Under the pieces are notes generated by a model. It saw nothing but the letters and a program-made list of their open reading frames with translations. It ran no database searches and was not told the DNA's origin. Positions 23,571-37,200 of a stretch of DNA of 64,000 nucleotides are shown here, piece by piece; within the stretch, counting starts at the first letter, position 1; each line of letters opens with the position of its first letter. Both the position numbers and the translations under genes were made by a program. This DNA is from Sipunculus nudus (taxonomy: Eukaryota > Annelida > Sipuncula > Golfingiida > Sipunculidae): NCBI GenBank assembly GCA_026874595.1, contig CM049315.1, positions 59,892,889 to 59,956,888 on the forward strand, written 5' to 3'.

Positions 23571-25309
23571 CAAACTAAATGACATAGACGTGCATACTAG
23601 TATGGGTTCAAAAGAATATTGTGTGGCCTCGATAATACTGCTGGGACATTTTTAGAAACTTTTGTGTATGAACCTTTAATATTAGCTCCCCTTCACTAAA
23701 ATCTGCTGACATATAAAGAACTGTTTGAACACCATGCGAGGGCACACTAACAATATTTGTCTTTTTCATACCCCAGGATTTGCTATATCCATTTACACAA
23801 TCTTTTCCGTAAAATTCCCAACATATTACATATTATTTACTTCAAATCTTACCAACAATTTAACGAGAAAGCAACATCAGATGTTTGCTTCTGCCACATT
23901 TAAGGTGTAACATCATCACAGTTTTGAAGTGTTATTATTTTCATTTATATCTTCCTACAAAGATTACAATATGTATATCATATCATCCACACAGCACATA
24001 AATGTAAACGTTTTGGTATAATTCAGTCAATGAATTTTGCATGTAAACAATGAAGTATTTGAATAAAATTATAAGCATAGCAAATCTGTTGAAAGGCTAT
24101 AACTGCCCACCTCTCAACATGCTGCTATATGTAATCATATCAGTAGTTGTGCAAATGAAACCTTGAGACCTTTTCTGTAATTATGCCAACATTTACAAGT
24201 CAGTCATTCCTAAGAAAGCTTTATTAGAAAAAGCCATGAAACTAAGCAAACTTGTAATGGTGTTGTCTTTGGTGGGAGTTGACACATAATAAGTATTAGG
24301 TCACAGTGTCATATGATCTCATGGTGCCTTCAAAATAAGACTGGTAGGAATTATAAAGCACTTATTACTTAACTGTTCGTTACACAGATCAACATGATAA
24401 TGTGATGTGCCTATTTCAGTCTCCTGGTTATGGTTTCAAGAGCAGTTTGGTACAAACAGGTGTGTATGTGTATACACATGTATATGTTTCCACTACCATC
24501 TACTATATATAATATAAGTACAAGATCTCTATATCTTGGAATGCCTGACTGGATAGTCACAATATTCCTAAATGTATACGTTTTCTACAACCTAACATAA
24601 CGTACACTAAGTGACAGAATAACATCAACGTAGCTACATAGAAGCCATTTAAGGAAGGGGGTAAAAAAATAATGTACATGACTATATATATATATATATA
24701 TATCATAAATGTACAGCTCATCATAAATTAATAGCATATTAACATGACACAAGTGAATAAATATATTTTCAATCAATGACCAGAAGAATTCACTAATTAA
24801 TTATGATGATTCAGTGTTTAATACAGTCACCATACCAGGCATAATGTCCAAGGCCTCATACTCCTTAAAACCACAGTAACTGTCAATTCTTCAGTGTGTC
24901 AGACCCTCAGCGGTATGGATGAAGCCAAGAGCTCTGAAAACTCTTAAGCATTATATACAGACAGACAACTGAGTGCTTTAACAAGAAACAATATCAGTAT
25001 TTGCATGTGTTGCAAATAAAATATAATTTTCATTGCCCATGTAGATATACATGTACTAAAAGGTGAATGTCCGTGGATCTGCAAAGACATCTGCATCCTG
25101 ACATGCTCAGGTTAGCTGCAAATACCTACAGTTAAAACATCTGTGTCAAGGGATACAGACACCTGTATCTGCATTGTAAGACAAGACATCTCATGCACAT
25201 TCTTGATTTTCAACCTCTTTTAATTAATCTTCTCATTTAATAATTTTAATGGCTTGCAATGCTAATCTTACTTAACTGTCACTGTATCTTTACACATACA
25301 AACATTTTG

Positions 25310-25311
<2 letters not shown>
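23571..25311. other. Intergenic or flippase 3' flank, no gene seen
   Basis: AT-rich. A short (TA)n lies at 24682-24703. No exon recognised on either strand. Confidence 0.5.

Positions 25312-25350
<39 letters not shown>
25312..25350. repeat. (TA)n microsatellite
   Basis: About 39 bp of TA repeats. Confidence 0.9.
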
Positions 25351-25354
<4 letters not shown>

Positions 25355-25395
25355 ATCTTCTATATTTGGGCCCTGATGAGTGTGGACAGTACAGC

Positions 25396-25495
25396 AACAG
25401 AAACCACCAGCAGACACTGTTATCTCTAAAAGAAACCATCAGTAGACACTGTTATCTCTAATAGAAACCACCAGCAGACACTGTTATCTCTAAAT
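25396..25495. repeat. Short ~33-bp tandem repeat, three copies
   Basis: Unit resembles 'agaaaccaccagcagaca' + 'ctgttatctctaa', three times in a row. Confidence 0.8.
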
Positions 25496-25574
25496 CCGGC
25501 AGCAACCAACATTTCTTAAAATTAGTCAGCTTCTTAAAATTAGTCAGCACTAATTACATCAGCACATTGTACTA

Positions 25575-26000
25575 GGAGATACATCATACAGTATTAGCAG
25601 ATATCATTGTACTGTACTAGCAATTACATCAGACTGTACAAGCAGATATATTATACTGTACTGACAGAACATCATACTGTATTAGCTGATACATCATACG
25701 GTACTGGCAGATACTTCATACTGTATTAGCTGATACATCATACGGTACTGGCAGATACATTATACTGTATTAGCTGATACATCATACAGTACTGGCAGAT
25801 ACATCATACTGTATTAGCTGATACATCATACAGTACTGGCAGATACATCATACTGTATTAGCTGATACATCATACGGTACTGGCAGATACATCATACTGT
25901 GCTAGCAGATTCATCATACAGTACTGGCAGATACATCATAATTTACTAGAAGATACATCATACAGTACTGGCTGATACATCATACTGTACTAGCTGATAA
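25575..26000. repeat. 22/44-bp minisatellite
   Basis: Two alternating ~22-bp monomers, 'gatacatcatactgtattag' and 'gatacatcatacagtactgg', form a 44-bp higher-order unit that becomes regular after about 25670. Confidence 0.9.
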
Positions 26001-28197
26001 CTTCAGGTATATCTAAGTCTATTCATAAAGAAAAAAAAATAATCATTGAAATGATGAAGTGGCTGTTTATTATCACATTACTCAAAGTTATAAGGTCATA
26101 AATGACAATTCTAAGACTAAACTCTCATTACATTTTGTCTTTGAGGAAAATATGCATAGTTTGACACTAAGTAATCAGGGGGAATTTCATAAAGAAAACA
26201 TGTCGACCGGGACATTCCTAATTCCATGGTCATGTGAACATATCTGAATTTTCCACTTAACATGGCAGATCCTTTCATGTGCAACAAACTGCTTGCCTTT
26301 TTTATTCAGAACAGCTCCCGCTGAGGAGAGACAAGCCTGTGTGTAGTTTACCTCTGTAATCATTATCTCCTACACATTTAGTGTGATAATATGCAAGTCA
26401 TAACTTTCTGACATTGAGTGTTGTGAAAGGGCTTGTATTATGTTTGTAATATGGTGGGAAAATATGCTGGTTATTCTGAAAGTTATCTTATGGTGTTATT
26501 TAAGTGAGAGATGAATTATCAATTTTTGTTATTAAATTTAAGGTACAGGAGCTAAGATGATTTAAAGATGACATAAGTAACAGTGCATCTGTAGATTCCG
26601 ATTCCTCAGCACTTAAATAGTACAATTCTAAATCTTAGTACCCTACCATGACACTTAGCTTCAGCAGTATAACTTTAATTAACTTTACTAAGAAAATATG
26701 TCATTCATTCACAAACAGCTGATTTATGAAGTGAATGAAACTGTATGTCTACCGATCTGCTAGTAAATGCATTGTGACTGCATACATGTGCTAAAGACTA
26801 CCATATATTCTTAGTTCAGAGGGCTTGAAAGTCTAAACAGTTTTTTTTTTAACCCAGAAAATGTATACATTAATTCTGGCATTTGACTTGCAGCATCCTA
26901 GTTTTAGTCTGAACACAAAATGGGAGCCCCCATGAGCAATTTGGAATTTTTTGCAGAGTCAGAGTTGTGTGGGCATGAAAATATGAGAGGAAAGTACTGT
27001 GAGAACAGTCTCAATCTATCTGTGGAGAGTTTGGTGACCATTACACCCGTATCTGCCAAGTAGAAGCTGGAGCAACATGGTGGAGATGACCACGCCCTCT
27101 TCTGTAAATTGTAATAGGATGATATCCATACTCCGGTACATGAGAAGCTGTAGAACAGTGTTATATCCAAACCTAGCTGACATCACAAAGTATACATGAA
27201 CCATCTGTACTGCTGTGCCAGGACCTGGATGCTAACAAGTTCTCTCTGATACAGAGGTATGTTTACATTATTCAGGTATGAGTATAATCAAATAATCTTG
27301 AGCATCAAAACTCATGCTTGGCTAAGACTGCCACATTTCACATTAATGCTTGAGAAAATTAAAAAAAAAAAAGATAAACAAAACCTTTCTATTTCTTTTG
27401 AATGTAGCCATGGAAACCTCTACTAGCACTACTGGCATATACTTTAAATATTGACCCTCAACATTATCATGTGAATTGAACAGATTTATCACTGAGTATG
27501 GATTATCAGATGATCATTTATCTGCAATATACAGGATAAAAGTACACTAAGAACAGATAAGAAACAACAGATTAAGATTGTCCACTGGATACAGTTTTGT
27601 GACCACCACTACATTATGTATGTATACATGTTCACAAGTACATATCAGACAGATTGGCATAATCCTTGCAACAGCAGTCCAAGTTTGCTCAGAGAAAATG
27701 AATACACTGTGGAATAAGAGGTAATTATGGGATTTCCAAAGAAAGTTTGGTTGTAATACAACTCTGAATAAAGGGAAAAGAATGTTACAATATTTTGATC
27801 AAGGCTGTCAGAAATGGCCGAAATGTCAGAAGTAAATGTCTGAACATCATATCAATAAATCAATACTGTACAGCCATTACTTGCATCGAGTGGAGATGAC
27901 AGGAATCAATATACTGCTCTGTGATAACAAAGGACCCACTTACTGATGGCTTATACAGATATCTATGAGAAGGAACTAGAATACAGTGTTACACAACTAC
28001 ATAACAACTATCTAAGAGATGGGCCCTCCGTAGTGGGAAACACACTTATATGTGGAGTTATGGACTTGCAAACAACTTGGAAAGAGACAGCAACTCAATG
28101 AGCTGAGCGCTGCAGACAGCTGCTGCTACAGCCATACGGAGCAGCCCTGTGTCTGTGTATTGTACTGTACCCAAGCTTCATCAGCGCCCCCTGGTTG
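26001..28197 (-). other. Flippase 3' UTR and downstream flank (extent unknown)
   Basis: Directly downstream of the flippase stop codon on the - strand. Possible - strand AATAAA signals occur near 26296 and 26067, but none is clearly preferred. No other gene seen. Confidence 0.4.
28184..28197 (-). promoter_or_regulatory. CTCF-like motif directly after the flippase stop codon
   Basis: On the - strand the sequence is CAACCAGGGGGCGC, one mismatch from the CTCF core. It touches the stop codon and sits on the gene-tail side facing HMGB. Binding is inference. Confidence 0.35.
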
Positions 28198-28251
28198 TCA
28201 GTTCCCTTCTGGCTTTGGCTGTGTGGTGTCGTACGCTCTCACCAATGACGA
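28198..28251 (-). CDS. Flippase last coding exon and stop
   Basis: 54 nt after TTTCAG: SSLVRAYDTTQPKPEGN and TGA (28200-28198). Matches the RAYDTT... end of ATP8A proteins. Confidence 0.92.
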   Translation of the reverse strand, partial: SSLVRAYDTTQPKPEGN

Positions 28252-31200
28252 CTGAAAACACATAAGAGATCAACTACATTAACTCTAAAATCTTTAATCA
28301 TAGTCACAAACAATGACAGTCAACGCATGTTTACCAACTAAACCTAATCACTTCTATTATCGTTACTTACAATAGACCTACAATCAATACTGTTCATCCA
28401 ATATATTTGCAGCTGATATGCATTATAAAACAAGGGACCTATGGGTCACGGCGCTCAGCTGTTATATATGATAAAAAAATATGATTTAGAAATGAGGCAC
28501 ATGCTGGTTTTATGTGGTAATGAAAATAAGCTGTATTATGAGTTGTTGTTGTTTAGCTTATGTATGATTTTGATAGTACCTTTGGAGACAGGAAAGAGGA
28601 TTAATTTCATTTATTTTATTAACAAATGGAGTGCGATTGTCACACAGATTTTGACTTGGCCATATAACTTATAAGCAGAACATATAATATAAGAGTTTAA
28701 CTATTTATTATAAAAATTACAAATATTGTCCCAAATATAATATTTATTAAAAATAATAAGAGAATAGTATGATTTTTTCAAATAAAATATAACTGAAATG
28801 ATTATTAAAATAATATTAAAGAATATATTCATGAATGCATTCATTAATACATTTTGAAAGTATTTGCACTGGCATTCATATACTTTCATTCTTACCTGAA
28901 TTCCCATTCTTATGAAAGAAATTTTATAATGGAGTACATATTCATATTCGTGTTTAAATACAATTGCAAAGTATTCGCACCATGTCTGGTATTTATTCAG
29001 TTTTCACCAAACAATGATGAAAGAATCCAGAATATACAAAATTCACACAGTTAAATAATGATCATAAGTACCTGGTTTTATGGCTTTTATTTATATTAAC
29101 TAGATGTGTCGGAACGACACGAATGCCCCCGCCTTGGGCAAATTAGAAACATTTGTAAAATTTGGAAAATTTTTTAAGTTCAGGAGGTGTCGTATGGTCA
29201 AAAGTAGGTCAACAAGGGCAAAATGCAAACTCGATCTGTAACGGGTCATTATCAAGCAACACACCAAAAATCATGCCAGTATATGCAGGCATTAATTGTG
29301 AAAAAAAGTCCATACATGTGCATTTTCCATAAAAATTTCTGTTTTTCATGAAATTTTCTATGTTTAGGAGCCGTAAAACAATCAAAAGTAGGTCAACTGG
29401 GATGAAACGCAAACTTGATCTGTAACTGTCATTATCAGTACAAAAAAGTCAGTACATATGCATTTGTTATGAAAATTTATATTTTTCATAAAACTTTCTA
29501 TGTTCAGGAGCAGTCAAATGGTCAAAAGTAGGTCAACTGAGACAAAACAAGAACTCGATCTGTAACTGGTCATTATCTGCCTACACACCAAAAATCAGGC
29601 CTGAATCTTCAGGCACTGCAAAAAAAAGTCCATACATGTGCACCTTTTTATGAAATTTTCTATGTTAGAGCACCGTCAAATGGTCAAAAATAGGTCAACT
29701 GGGACAAAACGTGAACTTGATCTGTAACTGGTCATTATCTGCCCACACACCAAAAATCAGGCCAATATCTGCAGGTATTGTGAAGAAAAGTCTGTACAAG
29801 TGTATTTGTCATGAAAATATATATTTTACATGAAATTTTCTAAGTTCAGGAGCCGTCAAACAGTCAAAAGTAGGTCAACCGGGACGAAATGCGAACTCCA
29901 TCTGTAACTGGTCAATATCTGCCAACACCAAAAATCAGGCCAATATCTGCAGGCATTGCCAAAAAAGGTCCGTACAAGTGTATTTGTCATGAAAATATAT
30001 ATTTTACATGAAATTTTCTAAGTTCAGGAGCCTTAAAAGGGTCAAAAGTAGGTCAACCGGGACGAAACGCGAACTCGATCTGTAACTGGTCTATATCTGC
30101 CCACGCACCAAAAATTAGGCCAATATCTGCAGGCATTGCGAAAAAAAGTCTGTACATGTGTATCTGTCATGAATATTTCTATTTTTCATGAAATTTTCTA
30201 AGTTTAGGAGCCGTAAAACGCTCAAAAGTAGGTCAACCAGGACGAAACGTGAACTCGATCTGTAACTGGTCTATATCTGCCCACACACCAAAAATCAGGC
30301 CAATATCTGCAGGCATTGCGAAAAAAGTCCGTACATGTGTATCTGTCATGAATATTTCTATTTTTCATGAAAATTTCTAAGTTTAGGAGCCGTAAAACGG
30401 TCAAAAGTAGGTCAACCGGGACGAAACGTGAACTCGATCTGTAACTGGTCTATATCTGTCCACACACCAAAAATCCGGTCAACATCTGCAGGCACTGCGA
30501 TAAAAAGTCTGTACATGTGTATTTGTCATGAAATTTCATATTTTTCATGAAAATTTCCAAGTTTAGGAGCTGTAAAACGGTCAAAAGGAGGTCAACCGGG
30601 ACAAAACGCGAACTCGATCTGTAACTGGTCTATATCTGCTCACACACCAAAAATCAGGCCAATATCTGCAGGCATTGCGAAAAAAAGTCCGTACATGTGT
30701 ATCTGTCATGAATATTTCTATTTTTCATGAAATTTTCTAAGTTAAGGAGCCGTAAAACGGTCAAAAGGAGGTCAACCGGGACGAAACGCGAACTCGATCT
30801 GTAACTGGTCTATATCTGCCCACACACCAAAAATCAGGCCAATATCTGCAGGCATTGCGAAAAAAAGTCCGTACAACTGTTTGATTTCGGAAGGACGGAA
30901 GGACGGAAGGACGGAATGACGGACATGGGTAAAACTATATGCCCTGGCCACTCTGTGGCGGGGGCATAAAAAAAATGTAATATATTCATTTTGGACTAAT
31001 TTCACATCAATGTACTAACTATAGACACAGTAGTAATCTAGATAATAATATTATCAACTGCATCTTTGTCTATCATTAATTTCCTTCATATGATCCCTAA
31101 TGATTAGTAATGAATAATATGATTTACTTTTTTATCATTAAAATTGAACTGAAAAATACCATAGGTGACTGCATGGTGTTATTTGGAATACTTGACATTC

Positions 31201-34200
31201 TATCCATCGATACAAGATTCTTATATCATTGGTAACTGCAAGTTAATTTCCTGTTATTATCAACTAACAAATTCCTTTTCTATTTTTCTTTAATTTGTTA
31301 TTAAAAACCAATAAAAATTTATTAATTTATTGTTTATTGTTATGTTGTTGGTTAAAACTACCTGGATCAACTGTGGCTGGCCATTATATAATAAGCTGCC
31401 TGGAGCCCCAGTTTATGCCTCGCCTCAAGCATGCATAATTTGCTGAAAGTTAAACAAGGTCAACATACAGGTGACTCAAGAGGTGCTACAGAGAGCCAAG
31501 GTCTGACATGGTCTCATAAAAACATTAATAAAAGCTACAATTTTTGGCCAATTTCTTTCAGCTTTTTAAACTAAAAAGCTGAAATCTTTATGTGTGCATG
31601 ATATGAAAATTATATCAACAGTGCTCACAGGAAACAAACATGCCATGGTCAAAGTTGGGCAAAATTTAAGGTACTAATTTTATATTTATACTAATAACTT
31701 ATAAAATTTGAAAAATTCAGAACTAATTTTTGGTATTCAATTGAATCTTGATTAAATAATGTTACATCCCTGACAAAAAATCTCTAGCTTCAGCAATCCT
31801 CTTGTTAAGGGAGTAAATATATTTCTTGATTTTTTACAAAGTGCATTATGTTTGGGCCCATAACTTAAAACAATTACGCAATACTGACATTTCTGGCATG
31901 TGCATAGAGAATGTATAGAAAAATATGTATATCATATATGATTAAAGTCAGATCAGTGGTTTTGATATTAGGCAGTCTTGAAGTGTAACAATGGGTTTTT
32001 AATGGAAAAATGAAGTTTTTCATTAATATCTAGAAGGTATTAAGTCCTAGTGACCAAATTCTTGGCTTGGTAGGGGATTTTTGAGACATCTAAGTGCATG
32101 CCAAATTTTAGGAACTGAGAGCTGAAGCTGGGGAGCTGAGCACTTGCAAACTGCATGACATTAGCTTGATATAAACGATATGTTACATGGTGCTTAAAAA
32201 CTTGAATAAAATCTACAGTTTTTGATCAACCGGTTTCAAACTTTTGGTGTTTACAGACAAAATGCTAAAAAAACATGCTGTGAAAATTAAATCCACAGTA
32301 CTTACAGGAAAAAAAAGGGCCATGGTCAAAGTTGGGCAAAATTTTAGGTACAAATTTTTTATTTTTGTTAATATTTTAAAAAATTTTAAAGATTTTGATC
32401 TGACTTTGGGTATACAATTTAATTTTGATTAATTAAAGTTATATTACTGGAAAAAAAGTTTATAGCTTTAACATATTTTGTGTTTAGTGATCAAATATCT
32501 TTCCTGATTTTTTACACAATGCATTATGTTTGGGCCCATAACTTTTTAAATTTACATAATACAGACATAATTTCTGGCATGTACATAGGAACTATATAGA
32601 GGAATAATTATGGTAAATATGAGGAAAAACAGATGAGTGGTTTTGATATTAGGCAGTCCTGAAGTGTAAAAATAGGTTTTTAATAAAAAAAATTGAGGTT
32701 TTTTCCTTAATTTCTAAAAGGAACGAAGTCGCAAAGACCCAGTTTTTGGCTTGGTAGGAGATCTTGGGGACATCTAACATTATGCCGAATTTTGGATTCC
32801 TAGGTCTTACGGTTTCAAAACGTGCCACATCTATGGACGGACAGACAGATGGACAGACGAACAATGGACCACAACTATAGCTCAGATGACTTATAGTCAG
32901 CTGAGCTAAAAATCTGATCTAATTTAATATATGACAGAATCCATTCTCAGATATTAAACCAGACCTAGCAAGCTAGTCCACTGCTAATATATTTTCTTAG
33001 TCACACTGCAGCATTTGCATTTCAACCAATTGTAAATACTTTCCCTCTGTCTTTCATAAAGCAAGAACTAGGTAGCAAGAGCAGGCCTGGGGTCTGAGCT
33101 CTGAAACTCCAAGGGTTATTATGGATGCCCTGTGTCAGAACCAGCCTCATTCTTAACTAGACATTTCCTGGCATCAAATATGGGAATATTCAAGGTCAAG
33201 GCCACTCTCATAGGAAAGGTCATGACCCAAATTTAAATATATCTCATCCCATAACCCATATCTATGTTTATGCATAATATGAAAGAAATCTGTCCATTAG
33301 TTTTTGACTTATAATGCTCACAGTACTGTCAATTGGCAATGATGAGGGTATTAAAAGGCATGAAAACAAGAAAAGGATAATAGGTGGTGCCACCAGTTTC
33401 TGGTACATGACAACACAACAAGAACAAAGCTGTCCAAGACCTTCAGTCAACTTGATTTTTGGATCGATCCATGCAAGATTTCTTTATAAATTTAAGAATT
33501 TGTGTAATTTCCAAAAATAACCGGACCTATTCTAGGTCAAGGTCATTCTCCTAGTAAAAGTCAAGACCCAATTTTGAAACGGTTTGTCCTCTCACCCATA
33601 TCAAGTTTGGTAAAGATGCGTGAAAAAGCAAATAAAGTCACAATGACCAAGTTATGGGTCAATAGGAAAAGGTGCCCCTAAGGTACTTGTATGCTGAATT
33701 AAACTGTTTAATTAAGAGGTTGACAAAAAATATTTCATACAAATAATGTGTACTTCCGGTAAACTTTTGACATTCAGGCAGTCATTTTACAGCTTAACAG
33801 CTCACTGGTATTTGCAAGTAGTATCTCAGAATTACAGAGAACTCAAACTTTTTCTAATCAGTTGTCTAAATCTGATACAGCTCCACACACTTATTTTCTA
33901 CAGATGGCAATCACCAGGAACTGTAAAATCCTCTCATTCCCTCACAATGAAAGAAAGTAAATGGTAAATTCTATATCTAATGTGATACTGTAAGTGCAAT
34001 AGATTTGCAAGATTTTTAAAAAGCAATTTAATCAAATAAAACTGCAATATACTAAAGTTTAATATAAGTCTGACACATTCACATACATCCCCTGTAATGT
34101 TGATTCAACCATACATTTGAGTACTGTAAGGTGACAGACAATAACAGTCGTTAAGATAAACAGATGAACACAAGTTCGTACCTGAGGGACCACTCCCCCT

Positions 34201-37200
34201 TCTTCTTGTGAGAATGCATATCCATCTGTAAAGGAAGAAAGTCAAATTTCAACAGGGACATGCAATTCAATATATAATACAAATTAATAAAAAATACCTA
34301 AATATTTTGAAAAACTGAAGGAGAATGGTATTGAATTATACAGCAATTAGCTCAAGTTTAGTTTATGTACGACCACTTGCACTGGCATTATAGGCATTTT
34401 GCATTGTCTGGTCAGAACAATCTCTGCTGGTGCTGGGATTCCTTATGCAGTGGCCTCATACCATTCATCCCAGTTCATGACTGTCTGCACATTAACTTGG
34501 CTACCACAAAGCTTTCATTGGTCAAAACATTTGTCTTGGTGTTTGGTAAGCACTGGACCAAAATTTTCGACCAATGAGGATTCCCATGTGTAAGTCATGT
34601 TTAAATGTTTAGCATGGCACAAATATACACAGCTCTCCTGGTGGCGCCTATGGCAAATGTTCCCCTTTGGAGTAATGGGTGCAATGAAATGGATTACCAG
34701 CAAATGGAATGCGACCACTGCATGAGGGGTTAAGAACTGGTATATCAAAGTTAACATATTGAAGCTGTATATTTCCATCTATTTTTTTAAAGGAAAATAG
34801 CCATATATTTTCGAACCATCAGCAATCATTAAAGAGATTTAGATCACATTATGGTCATGTAGATAATAATTTATATGTAAAACAAACATAGTTCACACAG
34901 TGAGCTGGTCTTTATTTTACACTAAACTCAAAGCTCACAGTATATAAATAATATACAAAAATAACTATCAAGTCAATATCCTGAGAAAGAAAATTTGTTT
35001 TAATGTAGTCTAGTAAATCATTGTTAATGCAGTTATATTTGGCTTTTCTGATATTATCTTTCAAAGCAGACCATCTCAAATCAAAACTGGGATGGTATCT
35101 CTGATTAGATGACATAAAAAGAAGCAAAACGATAAGTAAAAGATTAAATATGAACAAGCAATATGATCAAAGTAATCATGTCTTATATTAAATCAAACAT
35201 TTTTCCTTTCAATTTGTCACTAAAAGTGCTCTCACACTGACTGCTATATGAACAATTTTGAAACCCTTGTAATGTGAAAGAAAATTGTTCAGGTCACAAG
35301 GTCATATTAATATTCATAATGTTCAATGAATCTGAAAACACTCCTCTGTGTATTATGTTTGGTTAGCTCTATTTTGCCAAGGGTCCAACACTGAGGTCAC
35401 AAAGTCTTATTAATATTCATAGGGTTCAAAATATCTGAAAATACTCCTCTGTGTTCACAGTTTAGTAAGTTCTTGATGTTAGTAAAAAAAAAACAAACAA
35501 AAAAAACAAGGGACCTATGGGTCACTGTGCTCAGCTGACGTTAACCTTGAAGGTAAAAATCTAAAATAATATCAAATGGAGATAAAGTGTAAGAGGAAGA
35601 GGTAATAAAGGCCATGGTTGGTTTATATGATTGGTTTGTATTGATGAGCAAGAAATTGTTGCAAAAAATATTTTGTGACCTGACCATGTGTTTCCTAATG
35701 TTGAAACTAAAGCATGTGAGCAGTTTGTGAACAAATGATCTGTACTATTACCATGATCATTAGTTGGTTTTTCGATTAACTGTTGACATTTCAGTAGTTT
35801 ACACATTTGTTCAAGTGAATCTATTTTTTTGTATAATATATATTATTAAATATATATGTATTTTTTTATGAAATGTATACAGTTGAAATAGAGCTAATAA
35901 ACAACATAAAACAGGGCAAACAAAGCCTGATCTCAAATTCTGCTGAGGCAGGAAAATAATGAACAAATGTTTGTATTAAATCCTCATTTTTTTATCACAT
36001 CAATTATTTTCTAATTTAAGTTTATATTTCTATACATTTCCAATTTAACATATATATATCTGAATAAAAAAGTTGATTCATAATTCTCAATTGCATCATC
36101 TAAATCTCAATCTTGTCAGATAACACCACATCATGCATACAAATGTTTATTTATTTTTTACCACAAAAATATATCTTTTAAATCTGCAAAACAATAAATA
36201 TCTAAAAATAATACTTGATTTAGATTTCACAATTTTTAATTGTGTCTTTATTTATCCATAATGTGCTTCATATTTTAAAATAATTTAAGCATACTGATGA
36301 GTTCAATTATATTTGGTAAAATCATTTAAAAGAAAATTGATTTCTTTAAAAATGCTAGATTACACAACATTGTATCTTCTTGATTACACCTTGAATTATT
36401 TTTTCAAGGAAAGTTTTTGCATATCGAATTGGAAACAGCATTACAATTAAGGAGATACAGTGAAATCAATAACAATTAGTGCATAACACTTGGTGGGTTG
36501 GGTATGGGGGGGGGGGGGGTGATTGGGGTGGTGATATGAGAATAACTGTACACCTGTCACAGCAGGGGATCTCCCCCAGTGACTGTAACAAATCAGAAAC
36601 CCTGGCATTGCTGACTTCCAGTGACCTGGAGTGGGACCCTGCATCTGTAATCAAAGCAAGTGACTACAGAAAAAAAATCAATAACTAGCTTAATTTTCAA
36701 GCTTTTATTTTCAAATTTCAGATTTAAACAAACTAAATATTTATGTTTACATGATGTGAAAATTAAATCAATGGTGCTTACAGGAAAAAAACGTGCCATG
36801 GTCAAAGTTGGGCAAAATTTAAGGTACTGATTTTTTTTTTTATGCTAATAACTTAAAAAATTTACAAAATTCAGATCTAATTTTGGGTAAACAATTGAAT
36901 CTTAATTAAACATAGTTATATACTTGAGAAAAAAGACTCTAGTTTCAAAATTTTTCATGTTAAGTGAGTTATTATTTTTCCTGATTTTTTACAAAGTCCA
37001 TTATGTTTGGGCCCATAACTTAAAGAATTTATACTTTACAGACTTAATTTCTTGCATGTACATAGGAACTATATAGAGGAATATTTATGGTAAATATGAG
37101 GAAAAACAGATGAGTGGTTTTGATATAAGGCAGTCCTGAAGATTGAAAATAGGATTTTAATAAAAAATTGGGGTTTTTCCTTAATTTCTCAAAGGAACGA

